Shown here one piece after another: positions 23,050 to 33,306 of a DNA stretch of 38,542 bases. The stretch is from an uncultured Gammaproteobacteria bacterium (GTDB lineage: Bacteria > Pseudomonadota > Gammaproteobacteria > Arenicellales > JAANXG01), in NCBI GenBank assembly GCA_947258785.1, contig CAMYJT010000030.1:1-38542 (forward strand), written 5' to 3'. Within the stretch, counting starts at the first letter, position 1; every line of letters begins with the position of its first letter. The notes below the pieces were generated by a model. It searched no databases. It was not told the origin of the DNA and was given only the letters and a program-made list of their open reading frames with translations. Position numbers and translations under genes: made by a program.

Positions 23050-24561
23050 CTACGGGTGGGCGTATTTTGACTCGGCGTCCGGCCAGAGTTCGTTCAGCGG
23101 AATCGATTTTCCCGAATCGGTGACCATGCGGGCGTGGAATCGGCGCAATTGCCGGGGCTCATTGACGCCGCAGGAGTGTGCAATGATGCCCACCTCCTTG
23201 ACCAAGCTGCTAATGTAATTGGCGACCCGGATCGCTTTTGCCTCCGGCACCAGGCCCCGCTGCAGGTCGGGATTGTGGGTGGTGATGCCGGTGGGACAGG
23301 TGTTTTTATTGCACTGCAGTGCCTGTATACAACCCAGCGCAAACATGTTGCCACGCGCCGAGGCGGCGAAATCGGCGCCCATACACAACGCCCAGGCGAC
23401 CTCGGTCGGCGTGATCAGCTTACCGGAGGCGATCACCTTGATGTGGTCGCGCAATTCGTATTCGATCAGCTTGTCGACGACCATCGACAGGCTCTCCCGC
23501 AGCGGAATGCCCATGTCGTCGATCAAAGGCATGGGGGCGGCGCCGGTGCCGCCGTCCGCACTGTCGACGGTAATAAAGTCGGGCGCCCATTCCATGCCGC
23601 GCTCGTGGATTTCGGCAAACAGGCGGTCCAACCAGCCATAGGCCCCGATGACAGCTTTGAAACCGACGGGTTTCCCGACGACATCGCGGACCCGGCCGAT
23701 GAAATCCAGCAGCTCGGGCACCGAGTTGATCTCCGGATGCCGGTTCGGGCTGATAGAATCCAACCCCTGTTCAATACCGCGGATGGCGGCGACTTCTTCG
23801 GTGACCTTGGCCGCCGGAAGTATGCCTCCCTTGCCCGGCTTGGCGCCCTGGCTGAGTTTGAGTTCGAACATCTTGACTTCGTCGTGGGCCGCGACTTCAC
23901 GAAGTCTGCCTTCATCCAGCTCGCCGCTCGGTTCGCGCACGCCGTATTTGGCCGTGCCAATCTGGAACACGATGTCGCAGCCGCCTTCCAGGTGGTATGG
24001 GGACAATCCGCCCTCGCCGGTGTTCAGCCAGGCGCCGACCAGTCGCGCCCCCCGGGACAACGCGCGCACGGCGGGCCTCGATATCGCCCCGTAACTCATG
24101 CCGGAGACGTTGAACAACGATGCGGTGGTGTAAGGGTGGCGGCAGGTGGGGCCAATGACGATCTCCGTTGGCGGCACCGCATCCTCGCCCAGGGTCGGAA
24201 ACGGACAGTTGACGAACAGTATCGTGCCCGGCGGCCGTAGGTCGCGGGTCGAGCCGAAGGCCACGGTGTTGTCGATGCCCTTCGCCGCCCGGTAGACCCA
24301 GGATCGCTCCGCACGATTGAATGGCAGTTCCTCGCGGTCCATGGCGAAGAAGTACTGGCGAAAAAATTCGCCCAGGTGCTCAAACCAATAGCGGAAGCGG
24401 CCGACCACCGGGTAATTGCGGCGTATCGCCTGGGTCTTCTGGGTGACGTCCGTCACATACATGACGACGACGACCAGCACACCGACACCGATCATGAAGA
24501 TGAACAGGGCCGACATGAATCCCAGGGCGTTGATCAAAAAATTCTGTGTTTCCGAAAACAT
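23050..24561 (-). CDS. Membrane-anchored glutamate-synthase-like FMN/iron-sulfur protein
   Basis: A 503-residue protein with one N-terminal membrane helix (about 12-36) and a glutamate synthase central/FMN domain. The FMN site includes FITVDSADGGTGAAP and IKVIASGKLITPTEVAWAL. Cysteines in GCIQALQCNKNTCPTG have the C-x5-C-x4-C spacing of the [3Fe-4S] cluster. There is no N-terminal glutaminase domain and no GltD partner nearby, so it is not a full GOGAT. It belongs to the FMN-binding glutamate-synthase-family proteins of unknown substrate. A strong GGAGGTGA site precedes ATG 24561. It is separated by 139 bases from ino1, which seems to have its own promoter. Confidence 0.88.
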   Translation of the reverse strand: MFSETQNFLINALGFMSALFIFMIGVGVLVVVVMYVTDVTQKTQAIRRNYPVVGRFRYWFEHLGEFFRQYFFAMDREELPFNRAERSWVYRAAKGIDNTVAFGSTRDLRPPGTILFVNCPFPTLGEDAVPPTEIVIGPTCRHPYTTASLFNVSGMSYGAISRPAVRALSRGARLVGAWLNTGEGGLSPYHLEGGCDIVFQIGTAKYGVREPSGELDEGRLREVAAHDEVKMFELKLSQGAKPGKGGILPAAKVTEEVAAIRGIEQGLDSISPNRHPEINSVPELLDFIGRVRDVVGKPVGFKAVIGAYGWLDRLFAEIHERGMEWAPDFITVDSADGGTGAAPMPLIDDMGIPLRESLSMVVDKLIEYELRDHIKVIASGKLITPTEVAWALCMGADFAASARGNMFALGCIQALQCNKNTCPTGITTHNPDLQRGLVPEAKAIRVANYISSLVKEVGIIAHSCGVNEPRQLRRFHARMVTDSGKSIPLNELWPDAESKYAHP

Positions 24562-24703
24562 TATGGCTCACCTCCGCGGGCTAGCTATCGTGACCGGATC
24601 AACGGCCAAACGAATACCGAAATGATCGGATTCGCGAAGAAATCGGGTCCGGTGTTTCACTCCCATCGAAAATGGGGGGTCCTGGTGGCCTGTGCGGGTG
24701 TGT

Positions 24704-24734
24704 GAACCGCCAGTGCCCGCGCATGCAGCGGTTC
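24704..24734 (-). other. Weak dyad downstream of rplQ
   Basis: GAACCGC (24704-24710) and GCGGTTC (24728-24734) could pair across a 17-base loop in the gap after rplQ. No T tract follows on the minus strand, so I cannot call it a terminator. No better terminator was found for the ribosomal operon in 24562-24780. Confidence 0.25.
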
Positions 24735-24780
24735 CTGGCCCGCAGTCGGCGACGGCGTGGATGCTTTTTGAGGGGTGAAA

Positions 24781-25179
24781 CTACGCCGGGCTGGTGGGGT
24801 TTTTGTCGTCCACGGCTTCCGTTTCGCGATCTACCAGCTGGACATAGGCCATCGGTGCGTGGTCGCCCGGCCGGTTCCCGCACTTCAGAATCCGCAGGTA
24901 ACCCCCGGGGCGATCCTTGAAACGCACGCCCAGGTCGTCGAACAACTTGGTGACAATCCCCCGATCCCGCAAGCGGTTGAAGGCCAGCCGCCGGTTGGCC
25001 ACGCTCGACACCTTGGCCAGGGTGATCAACGGTTCTGCAACGCGCCGCAGTTCCTTGGCTTTGGGCAGCGTGGTGCGGATCTGTTCGTACCGAAACAACG
25101 ACGCTGCCATGTTCCGGAACATCGCCTTGCGGTGCGCGGCGGTCCGGTTCAAGTGCCGTCCGGATTTCTGGTGACGCAC
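24781..25179 (-). CDS. rplQ: 50S ribosomal protein L17
   Basis: 132 residues starting [20 protein letters not shown], the invariant L17 N-terminus, with YVQLVDRE near the C-terminus. It is the last gene of the alpha operon, starting 3 bases after the rpoA stop, which implies translational coupling. E. coli L17 has 127 residues; the short extra tail is unremarkable. About 220 bases without a gene follow before the flavoprotein gene. Confidence 0.96.
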   Translation of the reverse strand: MRHQKSGRHLNRTAAHRKAMFRNMAASLFRYEQIRTTLPKAKELRRVAEPLITLAKVSSVANRRLAFNRLRDRGIVTKLFDDLGVRFKDRPGGYLRILKCGNRPGDHAPMAYVQLVDRETEAVDDKNPTSPA

Positions 25180-25182
25180 GGC

Positions 25183-26199
25183 TCAGCTCCCCGGGACTTC
25201 CAGAACCAGTTCGTTCCGCTCGCGCCGCAGCGAAGGCGGCGGCCAATTCTCGAGCTTCATGCCCAACGACAAGCCGCGGGTCGCCAGCACATCCTTGATT
25301 TCGGTCAACGATTTCTTACCCAGATTCGGCGTCTTCAGCAGCTCCACCTCGGTGCGCTGAATGAGGTCGCCGATGTAGTAGATGTTCTCAGCTTTCAGAC
25401 AATTGGCGGAGCGCACCGTGAGCTCCAGGTCATCCACCGGACGCAGCAGCAACGGGTCGACATCGGGCTCTTCTTCGGCCGTCGCCTCCGCGGCGGTCTC
25501 TTCCAGATTGACGAACACCGAAATCTGCTCGTGCAGTATGGTGGCCGCGCGGCGCACCGCTTCTTCCGGATCGATGGCGCCGTTGGTCTCAATCTCGAGG
25601 ATCAACTTGTCGAGATCCGTTCGTTGCTCGACCCTTGCGTTATCGACTTCGTAGGAAACGCGGCGAATTGGACTGTACGAAGCGTCCAGCTGCATCACCC
25701 CGATGACCTTCGCCTCATCGACCAGTTTGCGGGCGTCCACGGGTTGGTAGCCCCGTCCCCGCGATACCGTCAACTCCATGCTCAGGCTGCCGTCCTTCGA
25801 TAGATGGGCAATCACGTGGTCCGGATCGACGATCTCGACGTCGTGCTCGAGCTGGATGTCCGATGCGGTCACCGTCCCCGGGCCCTTCTTGCTCAGCTTG
25901 AGGACCGCGTTGTCTCTGGCGTGCATGCGGAGCGCAAGACCCTTCAGGTTGAGCAGGATGTCGATGACGTCTTCCTGAACACCCTCGATGGTCGAATATT
26001 CGTGCAAGACTCCGTCTATCTTGACTTCCGTGACGGCACAACCCGGCATGGACGACAACAGTATGCGGCGCAGCGCGTTACCGAGCGTGTAACCGAAACC
26101 GCGCTCCAGCGGTTCGAGCGTAATCCGCGCGTGCATCTTGTCCGTCGTCTGGACGTCTACATTACGCGGTTTCAGAAATTCAGCAGTGGTGTCCTGCAT
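25183..26199 (-). CDS. rpoA: RNA polymerase alpha subunit
   Basis: 338 residues. The N-terminal domain (about 1-235) carries dimerisation and beta/beta' contacts ([20 protein letters not shown]). An acidic linker ([11 protein letters not shown]) leads to the C-terminal domain that binds UP elements and activators, with the conserved [19 protein letters not shown], whose arginine corresponds to E. coli R265. It is slightly longer than E. coli RpoA (329). The gene sits 31 bases after rpsD and 3 bases before rplQ. Confidence 0.97.
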   Translation of the reverse strand: MQDTTAEFLKPRNVDVQTTDKMHARITLEPLERGFGYTLGNALRRILLSSMPGCAVTEVKIDGVLHEYSTIEGVQEDVIDILLNLKGLALRMHARDNAVLKLSKKGPGTVTASDIQLEHDVEIVDPDHVIAHLSKDGSLSMELTVSRGRGYQPVDARKLVDEAKVIGVMQLDASYSPIRRVSYEVDNARVEQRTDLDKLILEIETNGAIDPEEAVRRAATILHEQISVFVNLEETAAEATAEEEPDVDPLLLRPVDDLELTVRSANCLKAENIYYIGDLIQRTEVELLKTPNLGKKSLTEIKDVLATRGLSLGMKLENWPPPSLRRERNELVLEVPGS

Positions 26200-26230
26200 A
26201 GATGGTCCTCTCAGACTTAGCGACTACAAA

Positions 26231-26854
26231 TTACTTCGAATACAAGGCCACAACCAGGGACTCGTTGATCTCGGCCGAGATATCGCTCCGTTCGGGCACT
26301 GCCTTGAACACCCCTTTGACGGACTTGATGTCCACGTCCAACCAGTGGGGAATACCGATCTGTTCCGCGATTTCCATCGCAGACTGTATGCGGAGTTGTT
26401 TCTTGCTCTTCTCGCGCACCTCAATGGCGTCCCCCGCCGTGACCTGGTAGGAGGGGATGTTCACGCGGTTACCATTGACGAGAATGGCTTTGTGATTCAC
26501 GAGTTGCCGCGCCTCGGCTCGGGTCACGCCGAACCCCATGCGATACACGACGTTGTCCAAGCGGCATTCCAGCAGCGTCAGCAGGTTCTCGCCGGTGGAA
26601 CCCGCCCGCCGGGCCGCCTCCTTGTAGTAGTTGCGGAACTGCTTCTCCAGGATCCCATACATGCGTCGGAGCTTCTGCTTCTCCCGTAACTGAGTCCCGT
26701 AAACGGTGACCCGCGGCCGCCTCACCATCGCCGACTGGCCCGGCCGTTTGTCGATGCGGCACTTGGAGTCGAGCGGCCGTGCCGGACTCTTCAAAAACAG
26801 ATCGGTGCCTTCACGGCGGGCAAGCTTACAGGTCGGTCCTAGATATCTAGCCAT
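26231..26854 (-). CDS. rpsD: 30S ribosomal protein S4
   Basis: 207 residues starting [20 protein letters not shown], an S4 signature, with the RNA-binding S4 domain at about 95-155 ([20 protein letters not shown]). S4 nucleates 30S assembly and in E. coli represses the alpha operon by binding a pseudoknot in the rpsM leader. It lies 27 bases after rpsK. Confidence 0.97.
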   Translation of the reverse strand: MARYLGPTCKLARREGTDLFLKSPARPLDSKCRIDKRPGQSAMVRRPRVTVYGTQLREKQKLRRMYGILEKQFRNYYKEAARRAGSTGENLLTLLECRLDNVVYRMGFGVTRAEARQLVNHKAILVNGNRVNIPSYQVTAGDAIEVREKSKKQLRIQSAMEIAEQIGIPHWLDVDIKSVKGVFKAVPERSDISAEINESLVVALYSK

Positions 26855-26881
26855 GTCTCAATAATCGGGTGAATAGTGCGA

Positions 26882-27280
26882 CTACACGCGGCGCCGTTTC
26901 GGCGGCCGGCAGCCGTTGTGTGGGACTGCGGTCAAGTCACTGATTTGGTTGATTTCGAAGCCAACCGCGTTCAGCGCCCGCACCGCCGACTCCCGGCCTG
27001 GTCCCGGGCCCCTCACGCGCACTTCCAGGTTCTTCAATCCATACTCCTGCGCGGCGGCGCGGCCAGCCCGCTCCGCCGCCACCTGGGCGGCAAACGGGGT
27101 GCTCTTACGCGAACCACGAAACCCGGCACCACCGGCCGTCGCCCAGCACAGAGTGTTTCCATGCCGGTCGGTGATGGTAATAATCGTATTGTTGAACGAG
27201 GCGTGGATGTGGGCGATGCCCTCCACGACCGTCTTTTTGACCTTTTTCTTGGCTTTTGGCCCTGACTTCGGTTTCGCCAT
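26882..27280 (-). CDS. rpsK: 30S ribosomal protein S11
   Basis: 132 residues with a basic N-terminus ([15 protein letters not shown]), then [19 protein letters not shown] and the C-terminal [18 protein letters not shown] typical of S11, a platform protein near the mRNA exit. It starts 5 bases after the rpsM stop. Confidence 0.97.
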   Translation of the reverse strand: MAKPKSGPKAKKKVKKTVVEGIAHIHASFNNTIITITDRHGNTLCWATAGGAGFRGSRKSTPFAAQVAAERAGRAAAQEYGLKNLEVRVRGPGPGRESAVRALNAVGFEINQISDLTAVPHNGCRPPKRRRV

Positions 27281-27285
27281 ACGAG

Positions 27286-27642
27286 CTACTTCTTGATCGG
27301 TTTGCGCGGGCCTTTGCGGGTCCTCGCGTTGGTTCGCGTGCGTTGCCCGCGGACGGGAAGACCCCGGCGATGGCGCATACCGCGATACGCGCCGAGATCC
27401 ATCAATCGTTTGATGTTCATCGAGACTTCGCGCCGCAAGTCGCCTTCGACGGAGTAATTGGCCACCGCCGCGCGCAGCTTTTCCGCCTCGGCCTCGGTGA
27501 GGTCCCTGATCTTGGTACTGGGGACCACGCTGGCGGCGTCACAGATCCGCTGCGCCCGGGTGCGGCCGATGCCGTAAATCGACGTCAACGCGATCTCAAC
27601 GTGCTTGTTGATCGGCAGATTAATTCCGGCTATTCGGGCCAA
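27286..27642 (-). CDS. rpsM: 30S ribosomal protein S13
   Basis: 118 residues, the same length as E. coli S13, if translation starts at TTG 27642 to give (M)[13 protein letters not shown]. An AGGA site lies just upstream, and no ATG or GTG fits that position; the frame is open further up only through non-S13 sequence. The helix-two-turn-helix region and the C-terminal [20 protein letters not shown] tail are present. S13 sits in the head and contacts the P-site tRNA. It is the first gene of the alpha operon, with a promoter-like sequence about 40 bases upstream. Confidence 0.94.
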   Translation of the reverse strand: MARIAGINLPINKHVEIALTSIYGIGRTRAQRICDAASVVPSTKIRDLTEAEAEKLRAAVANYSVEGDLRREVSMNIKRLMDLGAYRGMRHRRGLPVRGQRTRTNARTRKGPRKPIKK

Positions 27643-27681
27643 CGTTCGGATCCTCGTGACAACACTGGGAGAGGGCGCGAT

Positions 27682-27710
27682 AGGATACGGTTTGAAGGGC
27701 GAGAAATCAA
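27682..27710 (-). promoter_or_regulatory. Candidate alpha-operon promoter
   Basis: On the minus strand TTGATT (27710-27705), 17 bases, then TATCCT (27687-27682) lie in the 95-base gap between rpmJ and rpsM. This is the position of the alpha-operon promoter and S4-regulated leader in E. coli. Both hexamers match the consensus at 4 of 6 positions. A pseudoknot leader could not be confirmed by eye. Confidence 0.4.
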
Positions 27711-27737
27711 CATTAACAGTCCCTAATATTCCTGTCC

Positions 27738-27851
27738 TCACCCTTGCCGTTGCTTGTGGCGGGGATCCACACAGATCACGCGCACCACACCCCGGCGCCG
27801 AATGATTTTGCAGTTCCGGCAGATTTTCTTGACCGATGCTCTCACTTTCAT
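27738..27851 (-). CDS. rpmJ: 50S ribosomal protein L36
   Basis: A 37-residue protein, [20 protein letters not shown] followed by [17 protein letters not shown]. It keeps the zinc-ribbon ligands: a CxxC pair, a third cysteine and the histidine of PRHKQRQG. This is the zinc-binding form of L36. A strong GGAGG site precedes the ATG, 16 bases after the secY stop, which is the standard position of rpmJ between secY and rpsM. Confidence 0.96.
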   Translation of the reverse strand: MKVRASVKKICRNCKIIRRRGVVRVICVDPRHKQRQG

Positions 27852-27867
27852 GACGTCCTCCCGATGC

Positions 27868-29211
27868 TCACCGCGTCAGGCCACCGCTCAGCCCACCGGT
27901 GAGATTGGTCTTTTTCATCAAACTTTCGTACTGACGTGACATCAGGTACGACTGTATCTGGGCCATCAAGTCCATCATCACCACCACAATGATCAACAGG
28001 GACGTGCCCCCGAAGTAAAACGGCACATTCCACTTCACAATCAGGAACTCAGGAATCAGACACACGACGGTGAGGTAAGCGGCACCGGCCAGCGTCAGTC
28101 GCGACACGATTTTGTCAATGTGCCGCGCTGTCTGATCGCCGGGACGGATACCCGGAATAAACGCGCCCGATTTCTTCAGATTGTCTGAGATTTCCTTCGG
28201 GCTGAACACTAAGGCGGTGTAGAAAAAACAGAAGAAGATGATCAATCCGGCGTACAGCAGGACATATATCGGCTGACCCGGCGACAGCGTGGTCGACAGG
28301 TCCCGCAGCCAGCTCATCCCTTCGGCCTGTCCGAAGAAACTGCCCAGACTGGCGGGAAACAGGATGATGCTCGAGGCAAAAATCGGCGGAATCACCCCCG
28401 ACATGTTGAGCTTCAGCGGCAGGTGGCTGGTTGCGCCCGCAAACATCCGGCGGCCCTGCTGGCGTTTGGCGTAATTGACCGCGATCCGGCGTTGGCCCCG
28501 CTCCACGAACACCACGAACCCGGTGACCAGCAGCGCGCCGACGAACAGGGCGAGCACGAATAGGGGGCTGAAGGAACCGGTGCGCGCAAGCTCCAGGGTG
28601 CCGCCCGCCGCCGCCGGCAGACCTGCCACGATGCTGGCGAAGATGATCAACGAAATGCCGTTGCCCACGCCGCGTTCGGAGATCTGCTCACCCAGCCAGA
28701 CCAGAAACATCGTCCCGGTGACCAGGGTGATCACGGTGGTGATTTTGAATCCGATCCCCGGCGTGACTACCACCGCCATGCCCGCCGCGGTCTGGCCCTC
28801 AATTGCGATCGAGATGCCCAGTCCCTGGAACGCCGCCAGCAGCACCGTGCCGTAGCGGGTGTACTGCGTGATCTTGCGGCGGCCCTGTTCACCTTCCTTC
28901 TTCAGTTGTTCCAGCGTAGGGATGACCGAACTCATCATCTGCATGATGATGGAGGCGGAGATGTACGGCATGACGCCCAGTGCCATCACCGACAAGCGGC
29001 TCAGTGCCCCGCCGGAAAACATATTGAAGATGTCGATGATCGAACCGCGGGTTTGGTCGAACAGGGCGGCGACGGCGACCGGATTGACGCCGGGCACCGG
29101 TATATGGGTGCCGAGGCGAAACACGATGAACGCCCCGAGAATAAAAAATATCCGCTGACGAAGCTCCGTCAGCTTCCCGCCACTGAATGCCGAGAGGTCC
29201 GGGGTAGCCAT
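27868..29211 (-). CDS. secY: Protein translocase subunit SecY
   Basis: 447 residues with ten membrane helices, the pore subunit of the SecYEG inner-membrane channel for secreted and membrane proteins. Typical segments are IPVPGVNP in the first periplasmic region, the plug-region motif [32 protein letters not shown] [15 protein letters not shown], and the cytoplasmic loop with AKRQQGRRM. Its ATG overlaps the rplO stop by one base (TAATG), coupling it to the spc operon. Length matches E. coli SecY (443). Confidence 0.97.
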   Translation of the reverse strand: MATPDLSAFSGGKLTELRQRIFFILGAFIVFRLGTHIPVPGVNPVAVAALFDQTRGSIIDIFNMFSGGALSRLSVMALGVMPYISASIIMQMMSSVIPTLEQLKKEGEQGRRKITQYTRYGTVLLAAFQGLGISIAIEGQTAAGMAVVVTPGIGFKITTVITLVTGTMFLVWLGEQISERGVGNGISLIIFASIVAGLPAAAGGTLELARTGSFSPLFVLALFVGALLVTGFVVFVERGQRRIAVNYAKRQQGRRMFAGATSHLPLKLNMSGVIPPIFASSIILFPASLGSFFGQAEGMSWLRDLSTTLSPGQPIYVLLYAGLIIFFCFFYTALVFSPKEISDNLKKSGAFIPGIRPGDQTARHIDKIVSRLTLAGAAYLTVVCLIPEFLIVKWNVPFYFGGTSLLIIVVVMMDLMAQIQSYLMSRQYESLMKKTNLTGGLSGGLTR

Positions 29212-29642
29212 TATTCGATCTTACCCCCGGCGGATTCAATGGCCGCCCGCGCGCCCTTGGTCACCGCGACCCCCCGCAGGGTGACCGATTTGTCGAGGGT
29301 TCCCGATAAGAACACCTTGACCCGTCTGGCGTCGCCGCGTATTAGACCGGCCGACCGCAGCGCCGGCAGGTCGATCACGTCGACGTTGACCTTGTTCAAC
29401 TCGTGCAGGCGCACCGTGGCGGTCTCGTTGACCTTCGGGGATCGGAACCCACGCTTCGGCAGGCGTCTTTGCAGGGGCATCTGGCCACCCTCGAAACCCA
29501 CCATGCTGTAGCCGCCGGAACGTGATTTCTGACCTTTGTGACCGCGGCCGCAGGTCTTACCGTGGCCGGAGCCGATGCCGCGGCCGACCCGCTTGCGGGA
29601 AGTTCTGGCGCCGCGCGCCGGACTCAAACTGTTCAACCGCAT
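29211..29642 (-). CDS. rplO: 50S ribosomal protein L15
   Basis: 143 residues starting [20 protein letters not shown], with the glycine-rich [20 protein letters not shown] region and [18 protein letters not shown], the L15 signature. ATG 29642 lies 2 bases beyond the rpmD stop; a longer open frame is a shadow. L15 is an early 50S assembly protein. Confidence 0.96.
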   Translation of the reverse strand: MRLNSLSPARGARTSRKRVGRGIGSGHGKTCGRGHKGQKSRSGGYSMVGFEGGQMPLQRRLPKRGFRSPKVNETATVRLHELNKVNVDVIDLPALRSAGLIRGDARRVKVFLSGTLDKSVTLRGVAVTKGARAAIESAGGKIE

Positions 29643-29644
29643 CG

Positions 29645-29833
29645 CTACACCTCTTCCCAGCTCAATAAGTAGGAGACCTTGTTGATCATGCCCCGGATCT
29701 GGGGGGTGTCCTCCAGTTCCACGGTCTGATGCATGCGCCGGAGGCCCAGGCCCCGCACACAGGCCATGTGCTTGCGGCCGCGGCCATACTGGCTGCGCAC
29801 CAGTGTGACTCTGAGTTTTTTGCCGCCCGTCAC
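29645..29833 (-). CDS. rpmD: 50S ribosomal protein L30
   Basis: 62 residues from GTG 29833, with [40 protein letters not shown] and [10 protein letters not shown], the L30 pattern. A TTG two codons earlier (29839) also opens the frame, but the GGGGA site is only 2 bases from that TTG and 8 from the GTG, so the GTG is preferred. Length is close to E. coli L30 (59). Confidence 0.93.
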   Translation of the reverse strand: MTGGKKLRVTLVRSQYGRGRKHMACVRGLGLRRMHQTVELEDTPQIRGMINKVSYLLSWEEV

Positions 29834-29845
29834 AGTCAACTTCCC

Positions 29846-30355
29846 CTAGCCGAGAATCTCTTCCGTTGTCTTGCCACGCTTGGCGGCCACGTCGTCCGGG
29901 CTGACCACGGTCTGCAGACCGTGCAGGGTGGCGCGCACCACGTTTACCGGATTGGTCGAACCGATGCACTTGGCCAGGACGTTGCGGATACCCACCACTT
30001 CGAACACGGCACGCATGGTGCCGCCGGCGATGATGCCGGTGCCTTCGGACGCCGGCCGCATGACCACCCGGGCCCCGCCGTGTCGGGCGACGACGGGATA
30101 GTGCAGCGTGCCGTCCTTGAGCGACACCTCGAACATGCTCTTGTTGGCCGCTTCCATCGCCTTCTGCACCGCCAGGGGTACCTCGCGGGCCTTGCCGCGG
30201 CCCATGCCGATCCGTCCCTTGCCGTCACCGACCACGGTGAGGGCGGAAAAACCGAAGATGCGGCCGCCCTTGACCACCTTCGCGACCCGCCGCACGCTGA
30301 TCAGCCGTTCCTGCAGGTCTTCGCTGCGACCGTCTTTTTCTGTCGTAACCGCCAT
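29846..30355 (-). CDS. rpsE: 30S ribosomal protein S5
   Basis: 169 residues with an N-terminal double-stranded-RNA-binding domain ([20 protein letters not shown], then [18 protein letters not shown]) and the C-terminal domain ([20 protein letters not shown]). S5 affects decoding accuracy and mRNA unwinding at the entry site. It starts one base after the rplR stop. Confidence 0.97.
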   Translation of the reverse strand: MAVTTEKDGRSEDLQERLISVRRVAKVVKGGRIFGFSALTVVGDGKGRIGMGRGKAREVPLAVQKAMEAANKSMFEVSLKDGTLHYPVVARHGGARVVMRPASEGTGIIAGGTMRAVFEVVGIRNVLAKCIGSTNPVNVVRATLHGLQTVVSPDDVAAKRGKTTEEILG

Positions 30356-30356
30356 C

Positions 30357-30713
30357 TCAGAACTCCAAACCGTCTTCTCGCGCCGCCTCGGCCAAGGCCT
30401 TCACTCTGCCATGATAGCGGAACCCGGAGCGATCGAACGCCACTCTGTTAACGCCCGCTTGCTTCGCCGCCGCCGCTATCTGTTTGCCGACCAGCTTGGC
30501 CGCTTTTACATTGCCTCCATTAGGAACCGTGCTGCGCAGTTCGTGACCCACCGTAGCGGCGCTGGCCAACACGCGGCTGCCGCCCGGATCTATGATCTGC
30601 GCATAGATGTGGCGCGGTGTCCGGAACACGCACAACCGCGCCACGCCCAGTTCGCGGATTTTAGCCCGCGCCTTGCGGGCCCGCCGCAACCGACTACTGT
30701 TTTGTCCCGGCAT
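30357..30713 (-). CDS. rplR: 50S ribosomal protein L18
   Basis: 118 residues from ATG 30713 ([20 protein letters not shown]), 5S-rRNA-binding, with the C-terminal [20 protein letters not shown] segment. A GTG at 30722 that overlaps the rplF stop also opens the frame. I prefer the ATG because it gives the family length (117 in E. coli) and has an AAGAAG site. Confidence 0.94.
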   Translation of the reverse strand: MPGQNSSRLRRARKARAKIRELGVARLCVFRTPRHIYAQIIDPGGSRVLASAATVGHELRSTVPNGGNVKAAKLVGKQIAAAAKQAGVNRVAFDRSGFRYHGRVKALAEAAREDGLEF

Positions 30714-30718
30714 AACGA

Positions 30719-31252
30719 TCACTTCTTCTTGGCTTGTTTACGAATGACGTGTTCATCCGCGTAACGGACTCCCTTGCCCTTGTACGGTTCCGGTGGCCGA
30801 AAACTGCGGATCTCCGCCGCCGCCTGCCCGACCCGCTGTTTGTCGGCGCCTCGTAAGACGATCTCGGTTTGGCTCGGTGTCTCAACCGTGACCCCCTCCG
30901 GGACCTGGTAGATCACCGGATGTGAGAACCCCAGGCTGAGGTTGAGCTGCCGCCCTTGCGCCTGAGCGCGGTAACCCACACCGACGACGGTCAACTTTCG
31001 CTCAAAACCGGACGCCACACCGGTCACCATGTTGTTGATTAGGGCGCGCGTGGTTCCCGCCATCGCGACCGCCGTCTTGCTGTCTTCCCGCTGCGCCACC
31101 TTTAATTCGTGCCCCTCCTGGCGGACCTCCACCAGCGGGTGCGACGACATTTGCAGCTCACCGTGGGGACCTTTCACCGAGATCTCCCGTTCGGACAACT
31201 GCACGGCGACGCCTTGGGGAATGGGTACGGGACTTTTGGCAATTCTGGACAT
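30719..31252 (-). CDS. rplF: 50S ribosomal protein L6
   Basis: 177 residues, starting [20 protein letters not shown] and ending with the L6 signature [21 protein letters not shown]6 lies near the factor-binding site of the 50S subunit. Length equals E. coli L6. It starts 7 bases after rpsH. Confidence 0.97.
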   Translation of the reverse strand: MSRIAKSPVPIPQGVAVQLSEREISVKGPHGELQMSSHPLVEVRQEGHELKVAQREDSKTAVAMAGTTRALINNMVTGVASGFERKLTVVGVGYRAQAQGRQLNLSLGFSHPVIYQVPEGVTVETPSQTEIVLRGADKQRVGQAAAEIRSFRPPEPYKGKGVRYADEHVIRKQAKKK

Positions 31253-31259
31253 GATTGGT

Positions 31260-31652
31260 TCAACTCACCATGCAAATGACTTCTCCGCCGACGCCGGCCT
31301 GGCGCGCGGCGCGGTCCGTCATCACGCCCTTCGAGGTGGAAATGATGGAAATGCCGAGTCCGCCCTTTACCGACGGCAGCTCGCCGGCGTCCTTGTAGAT
31401 CCGCAGACCCGGCCGGCTGACCCGCTTGAGCTCCGCGATGACGGGCTGGCCCAGATGATACTTCAAGCGGATGTCCAACACGGGTTTCCGGCCCTCGGCG
31501 TCGCTGGTGAAGTCCTCAATATACCCTTCGTCCTTCAACACACGGGCGATCGACGTCTTCTGCTTGGAGCCCGGCATCCGAACCGATACCTTCGCCGCTC
31601 CCTGGGCGTTGCGGATCCGGGTCAGCATATCGGCTATGGGATCAGTCATCAT
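31260..31652 (-). CDS. rpsH: 30S ribosomal protein S8
   Basis: 130 residues, [18 protein letters not shown] at the start and a C-terminal [20 protein letters not shown] segment, typical of S8. The second ATG at 31649 is an equally possible start. S8 binds helix 21 of 16S rRNA and in E. coli regulates the spc operon by binding near rplE. Here 71 bases separate it from rpsN, one of the wider gaps in the cluster. Confidence 0.96.
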   Translation of the reverse strand: MMTDPIADMLTRIRNAQGAAKVSVRMPGSKQKTSIARVLKDEGYIEDFTSDAEGRKPVLDIRLKYHLGQPVIAELKRVSRPGLRIYKDAGELPSVKGGLGISIISTSKGVMTDRAARQAGVGGEVICMVS

Positions 31653-31723
31653 ATCTCGAAGTTCCAGGTCTGAAGTGCCGGGCGGTAAACGATGATCCGG
31701 CCGCCTTAAACAATACTGTCATG

Positions 31724-32029
31724 CTACCAGCTCGCTTTCACCATGCCCGGGACTTCTCCCAACATGATAATTTCGCGCAATTTATTACGGCCCAAGCCGA
31801 ACTTCCGGTAATAACCACGGGGTCGCCCGGTCAAGGTGCACCGATTGCGCCGGCGGACCATGCTGGAATCACGGGGCAACTTCTGCAACTCCATCATTGC
31901 CTGCCACCGCTCGTCGTTGCTCAACGACGAGTCGATGATTTGATCCCGCAGAGCCGTGCGGCGCTCGGAGTGTTTCTTGCTCAGCCTTGCCCGCTTCACT
32001 TCACGAGCGATCATTGACTTCTTTGCCAT
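31724..32029 (-). CDS. rpsN: 30S ribosomal protein S14
   Basis: 101 residues of the long, zinc-free S14 form: [20 protein letters not shown] at the start and [20 protein letters not shown] near the end, without the CxxC pairs of the short zinc form. Length equals E. coli S14. It starts 18 bases after rplE. Confidence 0.97.
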   Translation of the reverse strand: MAKKSMIAREVKRARLSKKHSERRTALRDQIIDSSLSNDERWQAMMELQKLPRDSSMVRRRNRCTLTGRPRGYYRKFGLGRNKLREIIMLGEVPGMVKASW

Positions 32030-32047
32030 TGTGCCTCGATGCCAGTC

Positions 32048-32587
32048 TCAGTTGCGAAGTGGAAGATTGAACGCGGACAACAGAGCGCGCGCCTCTTCGT
32101 CGGTGTTCGCCGATGTCGTAATGGTCACGTCCAGCCCGCGAATCGCGTCCACTTTGTCATAGTCGATTTCCGGAAACACGATCTGCTCCCGCAGGCCCAT
32201 CGAAAAGTTGCCGCGACCGTCGAAAGAACGCGGCGACAGACCCCGGAAATCCCGGATCCGCGGGATTGCAATATTGATCAAGCGGTCCAGGAACTCGTAC
32301 ATCCGTTCGCGCCGCAGCGTCACCTTGCAGCCGATCGGCCAGCCCTTGCGCACTTTGAAATTGGCCACCGATTTGCGGGCGTTGGTGATGATCGGCTTTT
32401 GACCACTGATCCTGGTCAAATCGTCGGCCGCCGTCTCCAACACCTTCTTGTTTCCGATTGCCTCTCCCAGGCCCATGTTCAATGTGATCTTGGTGACCTT
32501 CGGCACCCGCATCACGTTGTCGTATCCAAACTGTTCGGTCAGTTTGGGAACGACGATATCCTGGTAGTGGTGTTGCAGTCTGGACAT
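32048..32587 (-). CDS. rplE: 50S ribosomal protein L5
   Basis: 179 residues from ATG 32587 ([20 protein letters not shown]), exactly the E. coli length. The frame is open for seven more codons that would overlap rplX, which is unlikely. L5 binds 5S rRNA in the central protuberance; [12 protein letters not shown] and [20 protein letters not shown] are characteristic. It starts 10 bases after the rplX stop. Confidence 0.96.
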   Translation of the reverse strand: MSRLQHHYQDIVVPKLTEQFGYDNVMRVPKVTKITLNMGLGEAIGNKKVLETAADDLTRISGQKPIITNARKSVANFKVRKGWPIGCKVTLRRERMYEFLDRLINIAIPRIRDFRGLSPRSFDGRGNFSMGLREQIVFPEIDYDKVDAIRGLDVTITTSANTDEEARALLSAFNLPLRN

Positions 32588-32597
32588 GACCTGGCGG

Positions 32598-32915
32598 TTA
32601 AACGTCAATCACTTCGTTGTTCGATTTGTAGAATCGGACCTTGCGCCCGTCTTCCAGCGTTCGAAACCCGGCCCTGTCCGCCTTCTTGGTGGTCGGATTG
32701 TAGATCGCCAGATTCGAGACCTGGATGGGCGCCTCCTTTTCGATGATGCCCCCCTGCTGCCCCTTCATCGGGTTCGGCTTGGTGTGGCGTTTCACGATGT
32801 TCACATCATTCACCAGCGCACGATCTCCTGGCAGGATCTGCAGCACTTCGCCGATCTTGCCCTTGTCGCGCCCGGTCAACACGATGACCTCGTCGCCTTT
32901 CTTGATTTTCTGCAT
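32598..32915 (-). CDS. rplX: 50S ribosomal protein L24
   Basis: 105 residues, with the KOW motif at the N-terminus ([20 protein letters not shown]), then [21 protein letters not shown]24 starts 50S assembly. Length and order are normal, 22 bases after rplN. Confidence 0.97.
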   Translation of the reverse strand: MQKIKKGDEVIVLTGRDKGKIGEVLQILPGDRALVNDVNIVKRHTKPNPMKGQQGGIIEKEAPIQVSNLAIYNPTTKKADRAGFRTLEDGRKVRFYKSNNEVIDV

Positions 32916-32937
32916 GTCTGTCGTCCTGCGATCCGCC

Positions 32938-33306
32938 CTACAAGACTTCCGGGGCGAGAGAAATAATCTTCATAAATCGCTCGGTCCTGAGTTCACGAGT
33001 CACGGGGCCAAAGATGCGGGTTCCCAGCGGCTGCAACTGGTTGTTGAGCAAAACGGCGGCGTTCCGATCGAATCGAATCAACGATCCATCGGTCCGTCTG
33101 ACACCGTTTCGGGTCCGCACGACAACCGCCTGGTACACGTCCCCCTTCTTTACCCGACTGTTTGGAAGCGCCTCTTTCACGCTGATCTTGATAATGTCAC
33201 CGATTCCGGCGTAGCGGCGCTTGGACCCGCCGAGCACCTTGATGCACTGCACCTTCCGGGCACCGCTGTTGTCCGCGACCTCCAACATGCTCTGCATCTG
33301 GATCAT
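32938..33306 (-). CDS. rplN: 50S ribosomal protein L14
   Basis: 122 residues from ATG 33306 ([20 protein letters not shown]), a very conserved L14 start, with [20 protein letters not shown] at the end. The ATG overlaps the rpsQ stop as ATGA. In E. coli the spc operon promoter lies before rplN; the overlap leaves no room for a separate one here, so S10 and spc genes are probably one transcript. Confidence 0.97.
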   Translation of the reverse strand: MIQMQSMLEVADNSGARKVQCIKVLGGSKRRYAGIGDIIKISVKEALPNSRVKKGDVYQAVVVRTRNGVRRTDGSLIRFDRNAAVLLNNQLQPLGTRIFGPVTRELRTERFMKIISLAPEVL

